Part shown: in pieces, positions 17,214-25,323 of the stretch
Position numbering within the stretch: position 1 is the first letter of the stretch
Layout: every line of letters begins with the position of its first letter
Source of the DNA: an uncultured Verrucomicrobiales bacterium
Lineage (GTDB): Bacteria > Verrucomicrobiota > Verrucomicrobiia > Limisphaerales > UBA1100
Assembly: GCA_913041895.1 (NCBI GenBank)
Contig: CAJWKQ010000010.1
Span: 1-34,265, forward strand
Direction: 5' to 3'
Length of the DNA stretch: 34,265 nt
Program-made: the position numbers and the translations under genes
Notes under the pieces: generated by a model
What the model was told of the DNA's origin: nothing
Database searches by the model: none
Seen by the model: only the letters and a program-made list of their open reading frames with translations

Positions 17214-18232
17214 TAAATACCTTGCTTGAAAACGATTGGATACCGGATTTTTTGATTCGCCATCAAATCAGAAAACTGAATCAGCAACGACTACGATCTG
17301 AAGCAAACCGACTTCAATCTGGGGCAAAAAACAAACTTATAGGTGAGTTAAAAACAATGCCTGTTGCAATAGAAACTCAAGCAGCAAATGATCAACATTA
17401 TGAAGTGCCGCCCGAATTTTTCATCAAATGCCTGGGCAAACATCTGAAGTACAGTTGCTGTTATTGGCCTGAAGGAACAAGTAATCTAGATGAAGCCGAA
17501 GCACGAATGCTGGAACTGACCTGCGAACGTGCCGGTCTTAGCGATGGCCAAACAATACTAGAACTAGGGTGTGGTTGGGGAGCAATCAGTCTCTGGATGG
17601 CTGAACATTACCCTCAAGCAAAGATTCTCTCAGTCTCAAACTCAACTGATCAGAGGAAATATATTCAAAATCAGGCCTCCGAAAGAGGCTTGAAAAATCT
17701 AGAAGTGCAAACATGTGACATGAATCAATTTAATACTGACCGAACCTTTGATCGAGTTGTGTCAGTGGAAATGTTCGAGCACATGAAAAACTACGAGAAA
17801 CTGATGGAACGAATCGGTCAATGGCTAAAACCTGACGGACGCCTCTTTGTACACATATTTTCCCACAAAAAATATGCCTACCATTTTGAGACTGAGGGTG
17901 AATCAAACTGGATGGGTAAACACTTTTTTACCGGAGGCATCATGCCTAGCGACGATCTTCTGGGTTATTTCAACCGTGATTTGAAAATCGACCAACAATG
18001 GCAGGTCAATGGGCTCCATTATCATAAAACAGCCGAAGCTTGGCTTGAAAATATGCATACTCACCAAGGAGAAATACGTAGGATTTTTGCCGATACTTAT
18101 GGGGCTGACCAAACGACAAAATGGTGGGTTTATTGGCGGATTTTCTTTATGGCCTGCTCCGAACTATGGTTAACTAACCGGGGAAAAGATTGGATCGTAA
18201 GTCATTATCTGTTTAGAAAGGCAAGCCCTTGA
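17210..18232 (+). CDS. SAM-dependent methyltransferase, Cfa superfamily, coclaurine-N-methyltransferase-like
   Basis: [110 protein letters not shown] overlap with DUF1295 stop. Confidence 0.9.
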   Translation: MINTLLENDWIPDFLIRHQIRKLNQQRLRSEANRLQSGAKNKLIGELKTMPVAIETQAANDQHYEVPPEFFIKCLGKHLKYSCCYWPEGTSNLDEAEARMLELTCERAGLSDGQTILELGCGWGAISLWMAEHYPQAKILSVSNSTDQRKYIQNQASERGLKNLEVQTCDMNQFNTDRTFDRVVSVEMFEHMKNYEKLMERIGQWLKPDGRLFVHIFSHKKYAYHFETEGESNWMGKHFFTGGIMPSDDLLGYFNRDLKIDQQWQVNGLHYHKTAEAWLENMHTHQGEIRRIFADTYGADQTTKWWVYWRIFFMACSELWLTNRGKDWIVSHYLFRKASP

Positions 18233-19617
18233 ATAAATCCAAAAAGATCTTATTTGCGCTTCTGTTATCCTTTTGTATTGCAGGCTGGATGGCCTGTAAC
18301 AATCTGGAATGGAGGGGAGGAGGTATCCCAAAAATCGTTTGGAATAAGTCACAACCGGACATCAACAAACTTAAGAAACAAAGATCAAATCCTATACCGA
18401 CCGTACCTGCTCTGGATGATAATTCGTCTTCAAATAAAAATAATAATTCAAGCACTGCCTGGAGTGCTTTTCGAGGAATTGATGGGTCCGGAATATATAC
18501 TGAAGAAAGCATCCTCACCGAATGGCCAAATGAAGGACCGCCATTGCTATGGAAAAAATTAATCGGGGGAGGCCATGCCTCCTTCACTGTTGCAGGGCAA
18601 CTTGCCTTCACCATTGAGCAACAGGAAGAAAATGAAGTTGTCATCGCCGTCTCTATAAACGATGGATCGGTAAAATGGTCCTACGAATATCCGGCCAAGT
18701 TTGAGGAATATTTTGGAGGAATTGGACCTAGAACCAATCCCTTATGGAGTGAAGGGCTTCTTTATACCATGGGTGCAGTGGGGCATCTACACTGTTTCGA
18801 ATCAAATTCCGGAAAACTGCTTTGGAAAAAAAATACAACAGAAGAAAATGGTGTTCAGCCTCCTTATTGGGGCGTCTCAACTTCTCCTGTAATCCATAAA
18901 GACATGCTCTTCATTACCCCGGGAGGAGATCAGGATAATGCCATAATTGCTCTGGACAAAAAAACGGGTGAAAAGAAATGGAGTACACTTAGTGGGGACC
19001 AAACCTATAGTACCCCAGCTCTGCTTAAAATAAATAATCAACTGCAACTGGTTGTGGCCCTAAAAGGTAAATTTGTTGGGCTAAATCCAGATACTGGCAA
19101 GATTCTTTGGACACATCCCTGGAGAATTTTTATGAACAATTATAACATTGCCCAACCCACCCGATTAGCCGACGACACTTTGCTAATCTCTGCAGGTTAT
19201 GGAACTGGGGCAGAGTCATTTAAACTAATTAAAAATGATAATGAGTTAAAAACTGAATCACTCTGGAAAAGTAAATCACTGAAAACCAAATTTTCTAGTC
19301 CCATTCTGTGGAAGGGCCACTTATATGGCCTGAATGAAAATCGTCTATCATGCCTTGACGCTGAAGACGGATCACTAAAATGGCGGGGGAACAAATATGG
19401 GTATGGACAAATCATTGCAGCATCTGGGCATCTCATCATATTAGGAGATGCCGGCGATCTGTCTTTAGTTGAAATGAATCCACAAAAATTTATTGAAAAA
19501 GCAACTTTCAAAGCCCTGGATGGAGGGAGAACATGGAGTTATCCGGCCCTATCCAAGGGTCTTCTATTCATTAAGAACAGCCGCGAAATGGCATGCTACG
19601 ATTTACGGATTAAGTAA
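18229..19617 (+). CDS. PQQ-like beta-propeller lipoprotein
   Basis: TTG start overlapping previous stop (TTGA); signal peptide with AGWMAC lipobox-like Cys; blades [46 protein letters not shown]. Confidence 0.85.
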   Translation: MNKSKKILFALLLSFCIAGWMACNNLEWRGGGIPKIVWNKSQPDINKLKKQRSNPIPTVPALDDNSSSNKNNNSSTAWSAFRGIDGSGIYTEESILTEWPNEGPPLLWKKLIGGGHASFTVAGQLAFTIEQQEENEVVIAVSINDGSVKWSYEYPAKFEEYFGGIGPRTNPLWSEGLLYTMGAVGHLHCFESNSGKLLWKKNTTEENGVQPPYWGVSTSPVIHKDMLFITPGGDQDNAIIALDKKTGEKKWSTLSGDQTYSTPALLKINNQLQLVVALKGKFVGLNPDTGKILWTHPWRIFMNNYNIAQPTRLADDTLLISAGYGTGAESFKLIKNDNELKTESLWKSKSLKTKFSSPILWKGHLYGLNENRLSCLDAEDGSLKWRGNKYGYGQIIAASGHLIILGDAGDLSLVEMNPQKFIEKATFKALDGGRTWSYPALSKGLLFIKNSREMACYDLRIK

Positions 19618-19723
19618 GCTCCCTTAATGCTACCAAACATTTGTCAGGCCAAGTACTAAATCCTAATGGGGGCATGCCCTTCAGAAGAAACGAATTATTA
19701 ATACCGGTAACTAAATCGGAAAA

Positions 19724-19942
19724 ATGAATCTAATTGCTAACTGCCCCCAAAAAGACTGTCCAGAGAAGTGGGATGCACTTTCCGGTTGTGGAGAATCTCA
19801 TTTAGGTTTTTGTTCTCATTGTTTCAGAAAAGTTCAATTGGTTGAAACAGTTGATGCAATTAAGAGCATAGATCAATTGGGGTTATTGGCTGCCGGTAAA
19901 AAACCCCTCATTAGCGAATTCAATTCTGGAAAAAACAATTAA
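19724..19942 (+). CDS. Small Cys-rich putative metal-binding protein
   Basis: CPQKDCPEKWDALSGCGESHLGFCSHCFRKV; paired Cys motifs (CPxxxC, CxxC) consistent with a zinc-ribbon-like fold; clean intergenic placement. Confidence 0.6.
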   Translation: MNLIANCPQKDCPEKWDALSGCGESHLGFCSHCFRKVQLVETVDAIKSIDQLGLLAAGKKPLISEFNSGKNN

Positions 19943-19986
19943 ATCCAATAAAACTACCTGAAATCTGATATATTCAAATCGATCAA

Positions 19987-21279
19987 ATGATAACGAAAAA
20001 ATCCGCTATTGTAACCCTAGTATTCATTGTGTCTTCTCTTTACGCGGAGGACTGGACCCAATGGCGTGGCCCAAACCGCGATGGAATTGTTGAGGGCAAG
20101 GAGTGGCCAACCGCCTTGGGCCAATCAAACCTAAAACAAAAATGGCGAGTTAAATTAGGCTCAAGCTATTCTGGTGCACTCTTGGACAAGAACACAGTGT
20201 ATGTAACTGAATCAGTGGGACCGAAGAAAGGTGTATATGAATTCGACAAGGTACAAGCGCTAGACAGAGCAACTGGCAAGGTAAAATGGACACAACAGTG
20301 GCCTGGAACCGGAAAATGGAACGTTACGTGGCCTGGCAGGGTAAATGGAGCCTGGATTCGAAGTACTCCTGCACTAGCCAACGGTAAATTGTTCGTGGCA
20401 GGCATGCATGATCGCCTCCTTTGCCTGGAAGCCAACACAGGAAAGAAACTCTGGGAAATTGATTTTCCAAAACAGTTTAAAACCCCGGTCCCAGGCTTTG
20501 GCTGTGTTTGTTCTCCGATGGTAGATGACAAATTTGTTTATATGCAGGCTGGAGCAAGTTTTTGTAAGATTGAACAGGATACTGGAAAAATCGTCTGGCA
20601 GACAATGAAAGATGAAGGCGGCTTAAGAGGTGGTGGTTTTTCCTCCCCCGTTATTGCAACTTTAAACGGCAAACGACAAATTTTACTTCAGGCCAGAACT
20701 GAATTGACCGGTATAGATATTAACTCAGGAGCCGTGTTATGGAAAAAAGAAGTAAAATCATTTAGAGGCATGAATATCCTCACCCCTCTACCTTATGAGG
20801 ATGGAGTTTATACCAGCACTTATCGTTACGGATCTTTTTTTTATAACATTAAAAAAGACAAAGAATCCTGGACTGCAGATGAAAAATGGAAGAATGGTTC
20901 CAAGACTTCAGCTTATATGGCCAGTCCGGTGCTCTTTGAAGGACATGCTTATTTACTCATCCAGGATGGAAACTTTGCTTGCTATGACCTAAAAACCGGA
21001 AAGGAATGTTGGAGGAGCGAAAAACGTTTTGGCTCTGGGCGACATGGCATGTACATGAGTCTAATAAGACAAGGCGACCGAATTCTTGGTCTTGATCAGG
21101 GAGGCAATCTACATCTGATCAAGGCCAACCCAAAAGAGTTTCAACTAATCGACTCAAGAAAAGTCTCTGAGGAACCCACTTGGGCACACTTGGCAATAAG
21201 TGGAGATCAAGTGGCAGTGCGCGAACTTAATGGAATTTCCCTTTACGATTGGAAATCTAAAACCATTCCAATTCCCTAG
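19987..21279 (+). CDS. Secreted PQQ-like beta-propeller repeat protein
   Basis: Signal peptide; DWTQWRGPNRDGI; QALDRATGKVKWTQQW, LCLEANTGKKLWEIDF, TGIDINSGAVLWKKEV blades. Confidence 0.88.
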   Translation: MITKKSAIVTLVFIVSSLYAEDWTQWRGPNRDGIVEGKEWPTALGQSNLKQKWRVKLGSSYSGALLDKNTVYVTESVGPKKGVYEFDKVQALDRATGKVKWTQQWPGTGKWNVTWPGRVNGAWIRSTPALANGKLFVAGMHDRLLCLEANTGKKLWEIDFPKQFKTPVPGFGCVCSPMVDDKFVYMQAGASFCKIEQDTGKIVWQTMKDEGGLRGGGFSSPVIATLNGKRQILLQARTELTGIDINSGAVLWKKEVKSFRGMNILTPLPYEDGVYTSTYRYGSFFYNIKKDKESWTADEKWKNGSKTSAYMASPVLFEGHAYLLIQDGNFACYDLKTGKECWRSEKRFGSGRHGMYMSLIRQGDRILGLDQGGNLHLIKANPKEFQLIDSRKVSEEPTWAHLAISGDQVAVRELNGISLYDWKSKTIPIP

Positions 21280-21297
21280 CCTCTTTATTTGAAATTG

Positions 21298-21337
21298 GCA
21301 GGCTTGCGCACACCGAAAGGTGTGGGCACAATCCTGC
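21298..21337 (+). promoter_or_regulatory. Extended imperfect RNA hairpin with GAAA tetraloop directly upstream of a sulfatase start
   Basis: gcagg..tgcgcacacc-GAAA-ggtgtgggca..cctgc: inner 9 pairs plus one G-G mismatch, outer gcagg/cctgc 5 bp; ends 4 nt before the ATG at 21342. Confidence 0.5.
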
Positions 21338-21341
21338 ATCC

Positions 21342-22796
21342 ATGAATGTAATTCGCTTACTTTTCCTGTTTGCCTGCCTTTACCCTGCTCTGAGTAAAGC
21401 AGATCAAAAAACTAAACCTCTGAACTTTGTTTTTTTTCTGGTCGATGATCTAGGATGGACTGACCTAAAAACATTCGGCAGCTCTTTTTATGATACCCCC
21501 AACTGCGATCGGCTGGCGGCCACGGGCATGAAATTTACTAATGCCTACGCCGCTTGCCCTGTTTGCAGCCCCACACGAGCCAGTATCATGACCGGCCGTT
21601 ACCCTACACGCACAGGTGTGACAGACTACATTGGAGCCCCTGCTGGAAAGGCTTGGCGGCGCAATACTCGCCTACTTCCAGCGACATACACCCGGCAACT
21701 TGAATTAAAGGAATTCACTATTGCTGAAGCCCTTAAGGAAAATGGCTATGCCACCTTCTTCGCTGGCAAATGGCACCTCGGCAACGAGGGTTTCTGGCCT
21801 GAAGATCAGGGTTTCGATGTAAATAAGGGAGGACATCACAGGGGTGGTCCTTATGGAGGAAAAAAGTATTTTTCTCCGTATGGTAACCCACGACTTACTG
21901 ATGGCCCAAATGGAGAACACCTACCCGATCGACTAGCCACTGAAACCGTAAAATTCATGGCAGCCAACAAGAGCAATCCCTTCCTCGCCTACCTGTCATT
22001 CTACTCGGTGCACACGCCACTGATTTCACGCACGGACCTGCGCGACAAATATCTTGCGCGTAAAAAGGAACGCGGGCTTGAGGCGCAGTGGGGAAAGGAA
22101 CACAACCGAAAGGTGAGACTCGTCCAGGAACATGCAGTCTATGGTGGCATGGTTGAAGCCATGGACCTGGCAGTAGGTAAGGTGCTAGATGGCCTTAAGA
22201 AGCACAGCTTGGAAGATAACACCGCCGTGTTTTTCATGAGTGATAATGGAGGACTATCCACCAGTGAAGGACATCCTACCAGCAACCTTCCTCTACGTGG
22301 AGGCAAAGGCTGGATGTATGAGGGCGGCATTCGCGAACCAATGATGGTTCGCTGGCCGGGCGTTACTAAGCCCGGCAGCGTGAGCGATTCCCCCATCACG
22401 AGCACTGACTTTTTTCCCACCATGATGGAAATGGCCGGGATCAAACCAGAAGTGCCACTACCTATTGATGGCGTGAGTTTCACCGCTGCACTACGTGGCA
22501 AAAAATACGACCGCGGCGCCATCTATTGGCACTATCCGCACTATGGCAATCAGGGCAATGCACCTACCGCTGCTGTGCGCGAAGGCGACTGGAAACTTAT
22601 TGAATGGTATGAGGACAACCGGAAAGAACTATTCAACCTCAGAGAGGACATCGGTGAGAAAAATAATCTGGCAAAAAAACATCCGGACAAGGTCAACATT
22701 CTTGCTGCCAAGCTTGCTGCCTGGCGCAAGCAAACTGGCGCGCGCATGCCAACGCCAAACAACAAATTTGATCCCAATAAACGTGAGGGCCGATAA
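21342..22796 (+). CDS. Sulfatase (arylsulfatase A-like, type I)
   Basis: NFVFFLVDDLGWTDLKTFGSSFYDTPNCDRL; CSPTRASIMTGRYPTR; FAGKWHLG; FFMSDNGG. Confidence 0.95.
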   Translation: MNVIRLLFLFACLYPALSKADQKTKPLNFVFFLVDDLGWTDLKTFGSSFYDTPNCDRLAATGMKFTNAYAACPVCSPTRASIMTGRYPTRTGVTDYIGAPAGKAWRRNTRLLPATYTRQLELKEFTIAEALKENGYATFFAGKWHLGNEGFWPEDQGFDVNKGGHHRGGPYGGKKYFSPYGNPRLTDGPNGEHLPDRLATETVKFMAANKSNPFLAYLSFYSVHTPLISRTDLRDKYLARKKERGLEAQWGKEHNRKVRLVQEHAVYGGMVEAMDLAVGKVLDGLKKHSLEDNTAVFFMSDNGGLSTSEGHPTSNLPLRGGKGWMYEGGIREPMMVRWPGVTKPGSVSDSPITSTDFFPTMMEMAGIKPEVPLPIDGVSFTAALRGKKYDRGAIYWHYPHYGNQGNAPTAAVREGDWKLIEWYEDNRKELFNLREDIGEKNNLAKKHPDKVNILAAKLAAWRKQTGARMPTPNNKFDPNKREGR

Positions 22797-24203
22797 ATGA
22801 AAATTCACTTTTTTGGCGTACTGTTTCTGTTCACCGCACAAGTGTGGGCTGAATTTCAAGCCGGAGCAGCGAAGGTGGATATTACGCCCAAACTGTGGCC
22901 AGTTCAAATGGTCGGCTCCTTCCGCGAACGACTAGCCGACAAGGCATATGACCCTCTCTATGCGCGCGCGATTATATGCGATGACGGCCAAACACGACTA
23001 GCGATCGTAATCGTAGACAACTGCCTTATCGGTCGCAATTACCTGGACCGCGCCAAAGCGTTAGCCGCCAAGCAAACAAAGCTGCGTACCGACCGGATCC
23101 TTGTCGCTGCCACACACACACACACCGCGCCGCCAGGTAAGGATCGGCGAACAAACCGCAACGACCCCCAACATCGTGCTTATTTCCAACAACTCGTTGA
23201 GGGTATTGCAGAAGCCATCACGCGAGCGGAAAAAAACCTAGCTCCAGCGGAGATGGCCCACGGAGTTGCGCTGGTTCCTGAGGAGATTTTCAATCGCCGC
23301 TGGCATATGAAACCCGGTGGCATTGCCGTAAACCCTTTCGGCAGTCCGAATGACACCGTCCGTATGAATCCACCGCGAAACCTCATAGACCGCCCTGCCG
23401 GCCCAACTGACCCCGAGGTGCACTTCGTTTCTCTGCGCGCCTCCGACGGACGGCCCATTGCACTATTAGCCAATTATTCTCTTCACTATGTGGGCGGCCT
23501 TCCGGCAGGTGGGGTATCAGCCGATTACTTTGGCGTCTTTTCCAAGCTCATTGAAAAGGCACTGGGAAAAAATACTGGGTTTGTTGGGCTCATGTCAAAT
23601 GGCGCTAGCGGAGACATCAACAACATCAGCTTTCGCGTCCCGCGCCCACGTCAGAAACCCATCCAGCGCATGACCGAGGTCGCCCAACTCATCGCCGACC
23701 GTGTGCTCACAACTCATAAGACTGTGCGTTTTCGTAAGGACATTACCCTTGCTATGGAGCAGAAAGAACTCTCGCTCAAGAATCGTCAGCCCACCCAAAA
23801 AGATATTGACTACGCCAAGGCAGTCCTTGCCGGCACTGCACCCAAACCTCTCTCCGGCCTGGCTGAAGCATACGCCCACCGCACACTCGGATTAGCCAGA
23901 GGTCCACGTGAGGAGAAAATTATTCTGCAGGCCCTGCGTCTCGGTGAGGTGGGCATCACAAGCATCCCCTGTGAGGTGCTTTGCGAGATTGGACTTACTC
24001 TCAAAGCTAAAAGCCCCCTACCTCAAGCTACTTTCACCATAGAGTTGGCCAATGGTCACAACGGCTATCTCCCAACCCCCCGTCAACACGCTCTCGGCGG
24101 CTATGAAACTTGGATGGGCACCTGTACACTGGAAATCACAGCCTCAGTGAAGATCGAAAAAACATTGTTGGCGATGCTTGAGAAAGTAATTGAAGACAAG
24201 TAA
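22797..24203 (+). CDS. Neutral/alkaline non-lysosomal ceramidase N-terminal-domain protein
   Basis: FQAGAAKVDITP; ILVAATHTHTAP; GLMSNGASGDINNI; LANGHNGYLPT are neutral-ceramidase-type motifs. Confidence 0.9.
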   Translation: MKIHFFGVLFLFTAQVWAEFQAGAAKVDITPKLWPVQMVGSFRERLADKAYDPLYARAIICDDGQTRLAIVIVDNCLIGRNYLDRAKALAAKQTKLRTDRILVAATHTHTAPPGKDRRTNRNDPQHRAYFQQLVEGIAEAITRAEKNLAPAEMAHGVALVPEEIFNRRWHMKPGGIAVNPFGSPNDTVRMNPPRNLIDRPAGPTDPEVHFVSLRASDGRPIALLANYSLHYVGGLPAGGVSADYFGVFSKLIEKALGKNTGFVGLMSNGASGDINNISFRVPRPRQKPIQRMTEVAQLIADRVLTTHKTVRFRKDITLAMEQKELSLKNRQPTQKDIDYAKAVLAGTAPKPLSGLAEAYAHRTLGLARGPREEKIILQALRLGEVGITSIPCEVLCEIGLTLKAKSPLPQATFTIELANGHNGYLPTPRQHALGGYETWMGTCTLEITASVKIEKTLLAMLEKVIEDK

Positions 24204-25261
24204 TGAACCTATTAGGTCTGTATGCATTGATCACCTTGTCAGTGCTTTTGCTTGGGTGTTCCAAGCGTGATGAAATAACTGCCGCGATAAACTCGAAGGG
24301 CAAAAAGCCACACATCTCTTCGCGAAAACTTGCTTTACCTAAAGCCGGCAGATTGGCTTTTCATAGTTACACGGCATACGACTTAGATGACTCCGGGAAA
24401 AGATGGTTGAATGGCCAAATCCACGTTTGTGATTTCCCTGCAAAAACAGCTGCGATCATTCCAGAAATTGAGAAGCACACCATTCACGCGATGAACCCAA
24501 TCTTCAGTCATGATGGTTCACAAATGACATTCATGGCACTCCCCATTGGTCCCAAGTACGCCGCAGATTGGCCAGTTGCATTGGATCTTTTTGTTTATGA
24601 TTTTAGAACGGGTGCATTGGCCAACATTTCGAAGCAAGCGGGCTTGGGAGCTTCTGTCGATGAAGACCCGATATTTACGCCAGATGGTGCTTCTCTAGTT
24701 TTTAAACGAAACCGAGACGATCTCTGGATGATTAATTTGAAAACACTTCGGGCCCAGCCCCTAACCAATGATGGAAAAAGGAACGAGGAGTCTGGCCCAA
24801 GGATTTCCCCTGATGGACAATGGATCTATTACTGGAACGGCGATGGCGTAGATGCAGACATATACCGAATTCCCGTGACAGGCGGTGCGGCGGAATTGCA
24901 GGCCGGATTACCAAAAATTCAAGAGATGTTTCCAGTGTTCATGGATAATGGTCAGCTAGCCTACACACGCTGGACCTCTCCTAAAGAGCATGATGACGAA
25001 ATTTACTTTCTTGATCTTGCAAGCGGCAAACATCATGGCGCCGCATTCAATAGCACCAATGGAGCAGATGATTCAGACCCTTTCGCCATAAACAATTGGG
25101 TAGGATTCTCCAGCAGTCGAACGGAAAATGGTAAAGGTGGATGGGACCTATATTTAGGTGACCCAAATTCACCAAACCCAATCCATCTACGTCAACTCAG
25201 TACATCCCGCCATGATCTTGGAGGAACCTACACATCCTCGGTCATTGGTCACACGAAATGA
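24203..25261 (+). CDS. TolB/WD40-like beta-propeller lipoprotein (PD40 repeats)
   Basis: Lipobox VLLLGCSK; PIFSHDGSQMTFMA, PIFTPDGASLVFKRNRDDLWMI, PRISPDGQWIYYWN repeats. Confidence 0.82.
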   Translation: MNLLGLYALITLSVLLLGCSKRDEITAAINSKGKKPHISSRKLALPKAGRLAFHSYTAYDLDDSGKRWLNGQIHVCDFPAKTAAIIPEIEKHTIHAMNPIFSHDGSQMTFMALPIGPKYAADWPVALDLFVYDFRTGALANISKQAGLGASVDEDPIFTPDGASLVFKRNRDDLWMINLKTLRAQPLTNDGKRNEESGPRISPDGQWIYYWNGDGVDADIYRIPVTGGAAELQAGLPKIQEMFPVFMDNGQLAYTRWTSPKEHDDEIYFLDLASGKHHGAAFNSTNGADDSDPFAINNWVGFSSSRTENGKGGWDLYLGDPNSPNPIHLRQLSTSRHDLGGTYTSSVIGHTK

Positions 25262-25323
25262 TTACTTACTATCATTGATTTTGATTTTCACCGAGGTTAG
25301 CATATGTCTTATACACATCTATC

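Noticed and set aside
19670-19679. 10-bp perfect palindrome gggcatgccc between two genes
   Set aside because: Too short to call a terminator or operator; no U-tract and no second copy noticed.
23110-23125. CA-dinucleotide tract (cacacacacacacac) resembling a microsatellite
   Set aside because: It encodes the conserved ATHTHTAP metal-binding motif of the ceramidase family, so coding constraint explains it.
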